Source of the DNA: Phyto melanocephala
Lineage: Eukaryota; Arthropoda; Insecta; Diptera; Rhinophoridae
Assembly (NCBI GenBank): GCA_941918925.1
Contig: OW799237.1
Location: forward strand, 69,123,626-69,187,625
Reading direction: 5' to 3'
DNA length: 64,000 bases
The position numbers and the translations under genes are program-made. Shown here piece after piece: positions 9,905 to 21,581 of this stretch. The notes beneath the pieces were generated by a model, which did no database searches, was not told the origin of the DNA, and saw only the letters and a program-made list of their open reading frames with translations. Numbering within the stretch: the stretch's first letter is position 1; each line of letters opens with the position of its first letter.

Positions 9905-10300
9905 GTATTCACGTTGGTTCTTCTCCGCGTAACGACATATACCTCTGTATAGGAAGTCGGAGACATTGAAACAATGAATAAAATTGAGTTATATGGTTCT
10001 CCTCCAGTTTGAAACGTTGATTCAGGCTGCAAGTCGACCTATACCTCAGTATAGGAAGTCGGCGACACTCGAAAAATAAATAAAAATTGAGTTTTATGGT
10101 TCTCCTCCAGTTACAAAACATTGGCTCAGGTACCGCAAGTCGACCTATATCATTGTATAGAAAGTCGGAGACATCTGAAAAATAATAACTGCTGAGTCTT
10201 ATGAAACGCCTCCAGTGACATGCAAATTGAGTTTAATTGGTACTCCTCCAGTCACAAGTAAATTGAATTTATTTTGTACTCCTCCAATTAAAATAAAAGC
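9905..10300. repeat. ~107-bp degenerate tandem repeat
   Basis: The blocks CCTCTGTATAGGAAGTCGG (9941), CCTCAGTATAGGAAGTCGG (10042) and CATTGTATAGAAAGTCGG (10151) recur. So do GGTTCTCCTCCAGT (9995, 10100) and the shorter CTCCTCCAGT/CTCCTCCAAT at 10242 and 10280. Early units are 100-110 bp; later ones are shortened. It resembles a promoter-type repeat at the 5' end of a retroelement, but no attached body was found. Confidence 0.6.
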
Positions 10301-10672
10301 ACACGGTTAACTGTAGAATAGTCTGGAAACTGTATCCTAAGCACATTTAAGCGACGCCACCCAGTTAACTACGCCGGAGTAAGACGCAAAACTCTCGAAG
10401 TCAGATAAAAAGGGCGCGAGCTCTTGACCCGACCATAGCTGAATCACGACTGACAGATTAATAAGTTATCCAATCAGCTGATTGTTTTTTTTTATATAAA
10501 ATTTATTAGACTTATTAACATTTTTTTATATGTCTGCAGTTGTCAAAGAGAATTTTTTTATTTTACAACAAATAATTTGCAGTTTCAGTTAGCTTGAAAC
10601 GTTTTAAATAATAAAAAACCAAGAATGGAAAATTATTACATTGTTGTTTCTTAAAAATTATTGAAATTAAAG
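10301..10672. other. Unique-looking spacer
   Basis: 10310-10460 is more GC-rich than its surroundings (CGACGCCACCCAGTTAACTA, GGGCGCGAGCTCTTGACC) and follows the tandem repeat directly, so it may be part of the same retroelement leader. The rest is AT-rich. Confidence 0.25.
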
Positions 10673-10975
10673 AAAACAAGTAAGAGTGCTATATTCGGCC
10701 GTGCCGAATCTGGTAATACCCTTCACCATCATGTACAAAGGTATAATCCCACATCGTAGCCTAACCTATATTTCATGTTATACTCCATTTTTCCTTATCC
10801 ATTTCCATCTTTGATTTCGAATTTTTATGTAGTTAACTGTATTCTACTAGTCAAGCCCTTTAATTTGCTACCTATATTGATGGGGTTAAAAAAAATTTGA
10901 TCCGCCATTTTGTTTTAGACGCTATCTTGAATTTTACATTTTTAAATAATTTACTGTATTAGTTTTCGTTTGTAA
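10673..10975 (-). mobile_element. Family B Helentron-like repeat, truncated
   Basis: Reads inward from AACAAGTAAGAGTGCTATAT with the hairpin ATTCGGCCGTGCCGAAT, then ACCCTTCACCATCATG, CATCGTAGCCTAACC and CTACTAGTCAAGCCCTTT, the family B landmarks. It is cut off near 10975 where a LINE 3' end begins. Confidence 0.65.
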
Positions 10976-10979
10976 ATTG

Positions 10980-11465
10980 GACTCTCTTCTGGGTCTGGAT
11001 AGGGTGTGTCTGAGGTCCATTATTCGGGTTTTAACAGGGCAGTGTCCTGTGAAAGCTTGGATTAGTAGATGGGATCGCGGCACTCCGGATTATTGAAGGA
11101 TGTGTGAGGATGAAGAGGAGCTAGAAACTGTGGAACATATTGTCTATCACTGCCCGAGGCTACAGAATCACAGGCTAAAGTGGTTAGGTAGACGATTTCA
11201 CGATGAGTTGGGTGTATTTCGAAGTGCAAACTAGGGAATATTATCGGGTTTTTCATTTGTGTCAGGTGAGCATGCAATGGGGCTCGAAGGGAATCTGTAT
11301 TTCCTACTTACTATCTCTTATTTTCGTTTATTTTATCTTTGGCAACTTTCTGTCCCTCTCCCTCTTATTTTCTAATCGATCTTCTATCTTTATTTTATAA
11401 AGAAAAACACAATGGTCTCCAAGTGCGGGTGTTGGAGGCGGACCCTGCTTCCTGCATCCCCCTTT
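10980..11465 (+). pseudogene. LINE 3' end (I/R1/LOA-type C-terminal region)
   Basis: The frame gives RVCLRSIIRVLTGQCPVKAW, then a Cys/His block CEDEEELETVEHIVYHCPRL and NHRLKWLGRRF. This is the typical C-terminal end of I/R1/LOA-group LINE reverse transcriptases. A 3' UTR-like segment with CAATGGTCTCCAAGTGCGGG follows to about 11460. It is 5' truncated. Confidence 0.65.
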
Positions 11466-11933
11466 AAATAGTGTTTTCAGCAAACTACCAAGTAAAATTC
11501 TTTGAAAAGCACAAATTATAAATTATTGACCCTAAATTTCCTCCTACAGAATTTGTACCACCTAATTTGGCACCTAAAACCCTATGACTTGGCAACACTG
11601 AAGGCATAAAACAAAGAAACGAAAAAGAAAACAACGTGCGGAATAATAAAGGTGATAAACATAACTAACCAGGAAAATATTTATTAAAAGGAATTTTTTT
11701 CTTTGTGACTTTGAAATACGAAACGTAATTTATAAATATTTACTAAAAACGACAATAATTTTATAATATTTATAAAAAATTTGCTATTAATAAAAATATA
11801 ACTCAATAAAAAGTGCCAAATATATAGATTTCAACCATATAGTTTGTTTTTATCAAAAGGTTAAAAATTTGTGAATAAATAAGTTTTATTTTTTATACCG
11901 TTTCAATAACGTTGTGTATTACCAAAAAAAAGT
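11466..11933. promoter_or_regulatory. alc 5' flank and leader
   Basis: This is the DNA between the LINE end and the alc start codon. TTGGCAACACTG at 11590-11601 loosely resembles the fly core-promoter Motif 1 (two mismatches by eye). The leader is AT-rich and the start context is AAAAAAGTATGGG. The transcription start is not determined. Confidence 0.3.
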
Positions 11934-14900
11934 ATGGGTAATGCTGGCAGCACTAGTATGCATAGAGAACGCCACAAGTCCAGTGATATTTCTACACCAA
12001 ATTCTCCATTTCGCGATATACCTCTACGTGGAGAGGGTAGTTCTACTACTCAGGGTATAGCGGCTGTAAGTGGTGGTCAAGCATTCACATTTGATAAAAA
12101 ACGAGATTCAGTTTTACACGGTGGCTCGTCACAAGAAGACGACGAGACAACATCCGAACCCTATTATACGAAACCCATTGGTAAAGCAGCAAACGAACAA
12201 CAAACAGCTGCTGCTGTCTCTATCGACCCTGAGTTTAGTTCAACTGAAACGCGCAAACGCTCAAGTACTATATCGGAAGGCACTACAGCTGCATCAGTAA
12301 CCCAAACAATGTCTCAACATCAACATAAAACTTCATCCTCTTCAGAGGGTAACGATGACAGTCAACAAAAAATGCAGGATGAGGAAGATTTGCGAAATCC
12401 TGCATTACCTACCGTTTTACGTTGGGATGGCGGTGGGCAAAATGTCATGATTTCTGGTACATTTACAAAATGGAAACCCATTCCAATGGTACGCAGTCAT
12501 GGCAACTTTGTAACTATTATTGATTTACCAGAGGGGGATCACCAATATAAATTTTATGTTGATGGTGAATGGAAACATGATCCCAAATTGGTATGTTTGT
12601 TTTTACCTTTTGTTATTGTTTTTTTATAATTATTTAAAAAATTTGACTAAACTGTGAAAATCAATATCCTAACCAGCTATTCAAATTTTTATAAACTTAC
12701 ATATATATATACATATATACATACATGTATTGTATGAATGACGTAGTTTTAGTGCTTTTGTTTGCCTAATTGCATTTATGTATGTATGTACAATCCATTA
12801 AATAAAATTTTTAAGTGATGGTGATGAAGATATTCGTTATAATAATGTTTACTGTGCATTTTGAGGAATTGTTAATATTTATTATTAATAATAACTACAT
12901 ATATACATACATATATAAAAGAAAAAAGGAGCAACTGTTAAAATTATTAATAAGCACTGTGATTTAAACTCACATTGATTGCCGCTCTGCCGCTGTTTAT
13001 ATTTACATAAAGTAAACCCCGTATTATGCAAGATAATTATTAATTTGGCTTAACGTATATAAAATGTGAACAACTCAACTTAATTTATTTATGTTATTGC
13101 TATAACTATCTAATACATAGAACAATAAGGTTGTCATTCTGTTTTTAGTTTCCACAATATTAATTTGCGAGACCAAATATATAGCACATATGTACAAACA
13201 TAAGTTTGTATAATCTGAAAACAATTGACCGGTTTATGGGTTTAGATTTACGACTTACAGTCATAAAACAAACAAATTATTTCAGTAAATATTTTATTAT
13301 AAAACTAAGTAACTAATTTAGAATATTTTACTGGCCTAGGATGTTTTTAAATAGATAACTAAAATACTACGGTTGGTTTTTTATCTATATTTTATATTTA
13401 TTTTTGAATGCGTCGAACTTACATAATATACACATCACATCAGAAGAGTTTTAATTTCAGTTTGAAAAACACTTTCCTTGTTAATTGTACCCTGAAAAAG
13501 ACTATTTTTTTTTTGTATTGCTTTATAGGTTTTTAGTTTATCTTGTGTAAATGATCACATCTTATAATTATTAGGTCTGCTTTTTACTTTTTGGGAAAAT
13601 TTGGCTAAAATAAGATAAGCAAGAACAAATTACAAAACCAAAAAATGCATAAAGTACGGGAATGAAACCGGTCACTCGAAACCCAAGGACTTCAGACCAA
13701 TTAGTTTATCGTCTTGTTTTTTAAAGACTTTGGGAAGACTGATTGATCTGAGGACTAGAATTGATGCCGGCATCATCAGCGGTGCTTATCACGCCTATCT
13801 TAAGGGTAGGTCTGTCGAGAGCGCGCTTCATGATGTGATGTGGTTGCGGGGGTTTCGGAACAGAGAATACACCCTGACGGGATTCCTGGATATAGAGGGC
13901 GCCTTGAACAACTTGAGAATAGAGGCTATTAAATAGGTACTGGGTGATCTAGGGGTTCCGTTATTCTTGGTGGAATGGATAACTCTAATGCTTGAAAGCA
14001 GAGTTATTCATTCGGACAGGGGAAATGAATGCCTAAAAAAACTGGTGACCATGGGACTCCACAGGGGAAATTCTATCTCCCTTATAGCTCATGGCTGTCA
14101 ATGTTGTGTTAAGGCACTTTGACAGGATAAAACAGAAGGTCGTGGCCTATGCGGATGATGTAGTTATATTGGTATCGGGCAAGTTTCTGCCGACAATTGG
14201 CGAAGTGGTGCTGGACGATCTGTCAGCATGGGCTACTGATAAGGGTCTGGGAATCAATTCGGAGAAGACAGAGTTAGTTCTTTTTACTAGGAGGTACAAG
14301 GTGTAGTGATTAAGGCTGCCGATACTGAATGAGGTAGAGCTTAGACTATCTGATAGTGCTAAGTATTTGGGAGTTTTTCTGGACAGCAAGCTGTCCTAAG
14401 GGAGGAACACTCAGGAGAGATTGATAAGAGGTCTCAAAACCTACTATGCTTGCGGATCATCGATAGGTAGGAGCTGGGGACTCCGGCCGTTGTGCTAAGA
14501 TGGCTTTATATTTCGATGGTCAGACTAATTCTTACATATGGATGCTGTGTTTGGTGGGAGGCATTGAGGCTGGATAGTCGTAGGAACCTTCAATCTAAGG
14601 CTCAGAGGTGTGTTTTGATCGGCATGACAGAGGCGATGAGAAGGAGGCGAGGCCTGCGTGAGAACTATAATAGGGATTATTACGGGCCACTGTATGTTAG
14701 ACAGAATGGCGGTAACAATTTGACTGAACCTGTCGGATATGTGCAGGCTGTGCGAGGATCCGGAGGAGTTGGAAACAGTTGAGCAAATTCTGTTCCAATG
14801 TCCCAAACTGCAGATTAAAATGGCTACGTAGTAGATTCCTAGGCGAATTTGGAGTTGTCTCGAGCTGTGGAAAATGGTAAAATAAATTTCAAGTCAAAAA

Positions 14901-17900
14901 AAAAAAAAAAAAAAAACTTTAAAGTTATTTAAACACATATCAAGCATACTCAGAAATCATTGTGATATTATTTGTGAACATGTGTTTGCATGCGTTACAC
15001 CGACGGTACTTGATGGAAAAACAAACATTTTCTGTGTAACATACATATATAATCAAATTTTATTTATCCATCAAATAATACAAAGACCTTATTTCACAAT
15101 ATTTTAAAGTAGTTACTGATGTATTTATATGTAACTTCTTTTAAATAATAAATATATTCAAAAACACATATGTATGATTCTCCACCAACAAATATCATCT
15201 CTTAAATTAATAAAAAAGTTTTAGTAAATGAAAGGTTAAAATTGTCCATTCTATGGGTTAAAGTAAGTTAAAAGATTTTTCCTGCAAACAACAAAGAAAT
15301 CAGAAAAACCTTTCAGTTCTGATGGCAATGTATTTCAAAATCTAGTTACTCTCTTAAAAAAAATGTGAAAGTATTTCTTAGTGAATAAGAGGTGACTTAA
15401 TTTGTATATTCCGAGAAGAATGGAGAAAATTAAAGATACTATATAAGTATAAAAATACCGTATCTTGAAGCTTTTAAAAACAGAGTATCAAACGTAAAAG
15501 TAAATATTTATCAAAATTACATCCTAAGAGGTCATTAATATGATCTCGCTGTCTGAGACCAAATACAAATCTTATAATGCTGTTAAAAAGCCTTTTTGCA
15601 ACCTTTCTATAGTTCCAGCATCAGCATTAAACAGTAATTTATATTCGACATATGAATGAGCAACACACCCTTTTATATGGCAGGGTATATAAGATTACAT
15701 TATTAAGAGGTCATCTGCAATATTATTAATATGATCTCGCTGTCTGAGACCAAATACAAATCTTTTAATGCTGTTAAAGCCTTTTTGCAATCTTTCTATA
15801 GTTCCAGCATCAGCATTAAACAGAAATTTATATTCGACATATGAATGAGCAACACACAAAAGAACAAAAGGAATATAGTATTCTCAATATCAAAATCATC
15901 TTGCTAGAAATATGGCTAACATGACGTTTAAAACAAAGGTACTGTTCCAAATAAATTCCAAGACATTTTAAAATATAAATAACAAGGTGTTAGGTAGTTT
16001 GCCGGCACAAACTGAATTGCATGGCTTTAGTCTTACATCCAATTCTATATTTTACATTGATGTTCATCATGAAAAATCAGTTGAACATCATCAGCCAAAT
16101 GAAAGATTTGCAAGAATCATTATACTAGCAGCACCAATACTAGAAAAAAATAAAATTTTTAAAAATATGTACTAATTTTTGTTCGTTTTCTATCAGAAAT
16201 TCGATAATCAAATGATTATTATAATAATATAATATTTATTTTTAATTTTTAACTCCATAAAGTTATATATATTTTCTGAAATCTTATTTATGACGAGGGG
16301 AGTTGATTGAGCTATATATTGGTTGAAATCAAACTTCAGAAGCCATCACAGATCTGAATGTGGTATTTATATTTAGCAAATATCTGTTAATGAATCACCC
16401 CATAGCGTCCTAAGATATGAGCAAAAAAAAAAAAAAAAAAAAAAAACACGACTGCGTCTGTTTTTCCCATATTTTACAACGAAAATCAAAATTTTTCAGC
16501 CCAAGGTTAATTTATAGAGATGGTTGCTACTATTTATATGATATGGCTCTTGGTATATTTGGAAAAAACGGTAACTAATCGACAAAGTTATAGGCAAAAA
16601 AAAAATATATGTATATAGTTTAAAAAAATATATATAGTTTAAAATCTTTATATATACTAAATCTTTTAATAAATTTATGGAAATATTAAAGACACCAGAA
16701 TACAAAACGTAGTCTCAAAAATTCCGCTGAGAAAAACTAACAAATTCGTTCGAAACTAACTGAGATATAAGCACAAAAATAAAAATGCTTCGGTGTTTTT
16801 CCTTACATTTACAAACGAAAATCTAGTTGTTTTTTGCTTCTGGACAAGAGAGAATCGATAACCACCAAAGAAAGAGCTTAACTAGCAGAATATAAGACTT
16901 TCAAAACATTTTAAATTAAATTTTAAAATTCAATATCTCAACGAAATAAAATGGCGGATGTATGGATTATAATATGTGTATCAAATGAAAGGGCTTGGCC
17001 AGTAGAATACAGTAAAATATGAAAAAGTTAAAATCCAAAATGGCGTCCTAAACAAAATTATGTATAATTTTTTTCTTAACCCATCAATATGGGTATCAAA
17101 TGAAAGGGCATGACTACCAAAACATATCTAACTATATAAAAATTTAAGATGACGTCGGAAATAATAAAGCAAAATTTCACATAACATTAAATCTAAGATA
17201 CGATGCGGTCACTATACCTACATGATGGTGAAGGGTATTATCAGATTTTGCACGGCCCAATTGAGCGTTTTTACTTTTTATATTTTTAATGTTTTTAACA
17301 ATTTGCCTTAAAAATAACCTTAAAAGCAAAATAAAATCAAAAACGTTGCCTACAAAAATAAAACGGTTTAAATATAAAAGTATTAAGAATTAAAAAAAAA
17401 AAAAAATTTAAGTATAAATAAACAAAATAAAGAATTTATTTTATACTAGTGCACTAGAGACCTGGTTAACGTCGTTAATGAAATCGGATAAATGCGACAC
17501 AAATTGAAATGAAATGATGAAAATCGAAGCGACGCAAACCTGGGCTCTAATATACTGATGGATACAAAAAAAAATTGGCACAACAGAATGTAGGGCTCTT
17601 ACTTGTTTTACATGTGTATGTAATATGTAATACAGGGCATACTGATACGGTGTACAAAACGACTCTTTCTTACTTTGCAAAACATAAACTCCTTGATTAT
17701 TTTGCACATTTTTAATACAAAAATAAAACTAAAATAATTTATTTTTTATTTAGAGCTGATTAAACCACTGTGTTATAAATATATATGTTATGTATTTGTA
17801 GATAGATGTATGCATGTATGTAGGCACATTTGTACGTACATATTGTTAATTGTTTAATAAAACAATTTGAATAGTGAGACCTCATATACATACATATATT

Positions 17901-20900
17901 GCGTATACCATTTTTTTACTAGGGTTGCCTTATATTTCGGAATAAGATAAAAAAATTATTAATAATCGAAAATGGCTTAATTGCTTTTCAAAATATTCTC
18001 CATGAAGATCAATACAATTTTGCATATGTGTGACACAATTTTTGATTCAATTTTTTTATTTCGATTGAGATACCTCTAAGATATGCATTTTGAACGCATC
18101 AACCTTTTCATCAGATGTCGAAAAACGTTGACCTTGCAATTTATTTTTTATGCTCGGAAATAAAAAGAAGTCAGTGGGTGCTAAGTCAGGACTTTACAGC
18201 GGATGGCATATTAAATCGACGTTTAGAGTGCTCAAAAAGCTCCTTGTGTGCTCGTTCACTAATATTTAAGGTTTCTTCAATCTTACAATCACCCCAATTC
18301 TAAATATTCCCAGGGAATTGAATTCCCCGGGAATTAATTTTTCCCACGAATAAAATTCTCCTATTCTAAACAGTCGGGGAAGGGAATAACAAGGGAGAGA
18401 GAATTTTACATTTTCGAAGTCAGCTGTTTGCTATTGCTGTTTTGTTTTGACAAAATATTTGCTAATAATTTTTAGCGTAAAAAGTGAATATTCGTAAATA
18501 ATAAAAAAAAAATTGTTAAAAGTGAACAAAAATGTTAGTCTAGCGTTGATAATAATAATAGCTGAAGCAGAAAACTCTGAAGCACAAGAATAAGCAAAAG
18601 GTAGAAAGGAAAATGCTAAGTGACGCCAGCAACCCACTTGAGTTGCCGCACACTTTGTAAATTTTACTTTTGGAGGGTTAGAAAAATATTACAGAGTAAA
18701 TAAACCGGCGTTCAAATATCTGTTGGACGTTTTAAGGTATTCAGCCCAAACGTAAGTCCTTTGCAATTTCTCCAATCGTGAAATTGAGTGCGACTTTCCG
18801 CTTCTTTGCTGAAGGTTTGTATCAAACGGGTATTGGTAAAGATTACGGTGTGTCTGTGGCTCAGTGTAGTGTTAGCAAAGTTCTGGCAGAAGTTATTAAT
18901 ATATAAGGAACATTTTCGCCCAATGTAGATAACTTTCTGCAGAACTGAAGTGCAAAAACGGAAAGTTGCGTTAGCTCTTTATGTGAAGTATGGCATTCCA
19001 AACGTTATTTGATGTGTTGACAGAACTCAAAAAATTAAAGGTCTGTGATCATGAGCTGAGGATTCAGTACGTTGATGCGTCACATCCCAGAGCGTGTCAC
19101 GATTCATTTATTTGGAATTCTGACGAATTGCGTGCTCACCTTGAGCAAGAATACCTAAGAGGTGGCAGCAATTATTGGCTTCTTGGTAAAGTTTTGAATG
19201 ATAACAGACAATTCATAAATTAAACATTTTTTTGCCCACAGGATGAGTCTGTTGAAATAAACTTCAGTGTTGAAATGTGGTTGAACGCATTAATGGTGTT
19301 TTAAAAAATAGATGGAGGTGCATTCTTGGTGCTAGACAGCTGCACTACGCTCCAAAAAAGGCTGCTAAAATAACAAAATTTTGCTGTGCGTTGCATAACA
19401 TCTACATTCATTTTAAATGCAATGCTGAAGTAAGCGATGTAGAAAATTTAGATTATTTGAGCGCTCAGGATAATGATGTGGTATCCTTAGACTCACCACA
19501 ATATTTATCCATTGCCCAAAATATTAGAAAATATAATAGAAAAATTTTATAAAAAATATTGCGAATAATCTCTAATAAATTTCTGTAATAAAGCCATTTC
19601 TTATATATGTATGTTTTTAGTATATACATACATTTTTTTTAAATAAATATAACATTTTATTAAAAAAAATTTAAAAACTTCAAAAATTAAAAAAAAAGAT
19701 TAATAAAATTTAAAATTATTTTAAAACTAAAAAACAATTCATTATTCTGCTTCCTGTTTGTTGTTTTTATCCTAAAAGTAACAATAAATTACAATATTTA
19801 TCACAATTTTTATAAAAAAATATTAAATACTTACATTTTTGTCACAACTCCCTTTGAATTTGTTGGCGGATTTTTTCCCAAAAATTGTTATTAAATTCTC
19901 CCTTTAATTACCTTTCGTAATACCTACTTTTTTTCCCAGGGAACAATTTCCCAATTTCCAAGTTCATTTAGAATAAGGGAAAAGGGAAAGGGAACAAATT
20001 TCCCCGGGAGAAGTTATTTAGAATAGGGGAACAGGGAATAGGGAAATAATTCCCAGGGAATTGTTATTTAGAATTGGGGTGAATAAGTTTCATGACGAAC
20101 TTGCAGTATCATTTCACGCACATTATCAATATTTATCGGAACAATAACCGATTTTGGACGTTCTTCACAAAACTCGTCGTTGAGCGATTTGCTGCCACGA
20201 TTGAATTCAGTAAGACAATAATAAATATTGATCCTTTATGGTGCTACAATGCTAAAAATCGAATTGAGTTTAAGGATCCACTGATGTTTATTTATTCAAC
20301 GTCGAATGTTGTAAAAAAATAATTGCACGAAAATGTTCAGAACATAATTTTATTTTTTGCCCGACATGAAATTCTGTTAACAACACGTATGTATATTGTC
20401 AAAAAGTCCAACTTTATTATAAAAACGTCATTTGCTATATTGCAGCACTGGGCTTGCCCAATCCCGAAATATAATAAATAACCCTTGTAACCCATCGTTT
20501 TGTTGTTAATCAAACAAAATTAGTAGCATCAACAACAATATATAAAAATGAATAAATAAACAAATAAATTTAAATTAATTTCCAAAGCTGTTACTCTACA
20601 ATTGGTAATGTATTACATTTTGTCATTTACTTTTATAATTTACAGAAAAGCGTCGAAAATGATGCTGGCGAAAAAAGCAACTTAGTGTCGGTACGCCAAT
20701 CTGATTTTGAAGTATTTCAAGCTTTAGCTAAAGACAGTGAGAACAGTGTCAACTATGCTGATAAAGAATATTCGCAAGATGTACCACAATCGAAACCCTG
20801 GGAAAAGGTATCGGGACCACCAATTTTACCGCCTCATCTATTGCAGGTTATTTTAAATAAAGACACTCCACTATCGGTAAGTTTTTGTAGTTTAAGTAAA

Positions 20901-21096
20901 ACACTTAATATATTAATCGCTTTTATTTATCTATTTATATATTGTACAGTGTGAGCCAACTTTGTTACCCGAACCAAACCATGTTATGTTAAATCATTTA
21001 TATGCATTATCCATTAAAGATGGTGTTATGGTTCTGAGTGCTACACATCGTTATCGTAAGAAGTACGTAACGACTTTGTTGTATAAACCTATTTAA
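11934..21096 (+). CDS. alc: AMP-activated protein kinase beta subunit (alicorn)
   Basis: Three exons: 11934..12590, 20646..20876 and 20950..21096, all in phase 0 with GT-AG introns (8,055 bp and 73 bp), giving 344 residues. It starts MGNAGSTS, with Gly2 placed for N-myristoylation. Residues 5-155 are low-complexity, Ser/Thr- and Gln-rich. The glycogen-binding CBM48 runs from about 158 (LPTVLRWDGGGQNVMISGTF) past 219 (GEWKHDPKL) into exon 2. Exons 2-3 hold the ASC domain that holds kinase alpha and gamma together, ending LLPEPNHVMLNHLYALSIKD and YVTTLLYKPI. The ending is strongly conserved in AMPK-beta. Role: scaffold and energy/glycogen sensing in the AMPK trimer. The gene looks intact. Its first intron is large and packed with transposons of several classes. 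Confidence 0.96.
12591..13640. other. alc: alc intron 1, 5' part
   Basis: AT-rich with short TA/CATA microsatellites (12700-12730, 12775-12790, 12898-12918). No ORF or transposon landmark was recognised before the LINE at about 13640. Confidence 0.4.
13640..14917 (+). pseudogene. LINE reverse-transcriptase relic (I/R1/LOA-type) with poly(A) tail
   Basis: Pieces in order: KDFRPISLSSCFLKTLGRL, YHAYLKGRSVESALHDVMWL, FLDIEGALNNL, VAYADDVVILVSGKF (the YADD catalytic box), GINSEKTELVLFTRR, LTYGCCVWWEAL and a C-terminal CEDPEELETVEQILFQCPKL block. A run of about 21 A follows at 14897-14917. Frame changes and stops break the reading. The 5' part, including any endonuclease, is missing. It has the same orientation as alc. 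Confidence 0.85.
14918..15240. other. alc intron 1, unassigned
   Basis: AT-rich; nothing recognised. Confidence 0.3.
15240..16170 (-). pseudogene. Second LINE relic with an internal tandem duplication
   Basis: Minus-strand pieces include CLGIYLEQYLCFKRHVSHIS, VAHSYVEYKFLFNADAGTIE and KRFVFGLRQRDHINNIADDL, characteristic of the C-terminal part of Jockey/CR1-type reverse transcriptases. The segment around 15525-15665 is repeated at about 15704-15857 (offset roughly 180 bp) with point differences. Heavily mutated. Confidence 0.6.
16250..17270 (+). mobile_element. Family B Helentron-like repeat in alc intron 1
   Basis: Starts inside the 5' part (CTCCATAAAGTTATATATAT), passes the family B landmarks ATATGAGCAAAAA, AAATGAAAGGGCTTGGCCAG and TACATGATGGTGAAGGGTAT, and ends with a decayed hairpin near 17265. 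The 5' terminus is missing. DNA at 17271-17918 is AT-rich with nothing recognised. Confidence 0.6.
18290..20081 (+). mobile_element. PIF/Harbinger element nested in the mariner
   Basis: Ends CACCCCAATTCTAAATA (18290) and its inverse (20081), flanked by AAT on both sides (18287-18289, 20082-20084). Both subterminal regions are rich in TTCCCAGGGAATT / TCCCCGGGA palindromes. A broken HARBI1-type transposase lies inside on the plus strand. A 3-bp duplication and that transposase support PIF/Harbinger. Confidence 0.85.
18780..19552 (+). pseudogene. HARBI1-like transposase pseudogene
   Basis: Pieces in order: ATFRFFAEGLYQTGIGKDYG, SVAQCSVSKVLAEV, KYGIPNVI (stop) CVDRTQ, then after a shift CDHELRIQYVDASHPRACHD, NYWLLG, and finally ERINGVLKNRWRCILGARQL with KAAKITKFCCALHNIYIHF. 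These are the N-terminal helical part, two acidic catalytic motifs (VD-T and YVDA) and the C-terminal ALHN motif of PIF/Harbinger transposases. At least one in-frame stop, a frameshift and a deletion around 19223-19277 disable it. Confidence 0.8.
20490..20645. other. 3' end of alc intron 1
   Basis: AT-rich, ending in TTTATAATTTACAG, the acceptor of alc exon 2. Confidence 0.5.
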
Positions 21097-21130
21097 ATGT
21101 GTTTTTTTAATGTGCAACAAAATTATATAA

Positions 21131-21136
21131 AATAAA
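21131..21136 (+). terminator. alc polyadenylation signal candidate
   Basis: AATAAA 35 bases after the alc stop codon at 21096. The 3' UTR would be short. DNA from here to 21581 is AT-rich and without other features. Confidence 0.5.
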
Positions 21137-21581
21137 ATTTTATAGCCATTATTAGTTCTTTACTATATTTATGTAATTTGAAATTCTTTTAACAATTGTT
21201 AAGAATAATATATATTAAACTTCAACTTTGTTTTATAGTTCTTATTTTTTGATGTACTTCTATAAGAAATGAATATATAATAATAATAATATAAAAAATG
21301 TTATATCGTTACGAAAAATTGATTTTTTTGAATTTGTTGTATAATAATAAGTACAGTAACTGTGAATATTTTAGGTAATTAAAAAAAAAAAATACTCTCA
21401 CAAAACACGTTTGGAGCAAAAAGTACTCAAACGATTTTTTTTTATTGTAAATTAATTATATCAGGCTTTCGATTAAAGCACGTTGTGTTATAATATGTGT
21501 ATGTACTTAGCTGCGTAAACAACCTCATTTAATTAACATGTGTTAATCATCGAATATTCAACTTCGAAAAAAACTAGCTTA

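Larger units (their letters stand above)
17919..20487 (-). mobile_element. Internally deleted mariner split by a Harbinger element
   Basis: Ends resemble each other inverted (CTAGGGTTGCCTTATATTTC and CAAGGGTTATTTATTATATT) next to TA at 17917-17918 and 20488-20489. Minus-strand coding pieces are TEFNRGSKSLNDEFCEERPK, VREMILQVRHET, KIEETLNISERAHKELF (N-terminal half), then directly SPDLAPTDFFLFP and CIDLHGEYFEKQ (C-terminal end). The middle of the transposase, including most catalytic motifs, is deleted. Dead, non-autonomous copy. Confidence 0.75.

Noticed and set aside
12070..12300. 76-codon frame overlapping alc exon 1
   Set aside because: Alternate-frame shadow of the alc N-terminal region.
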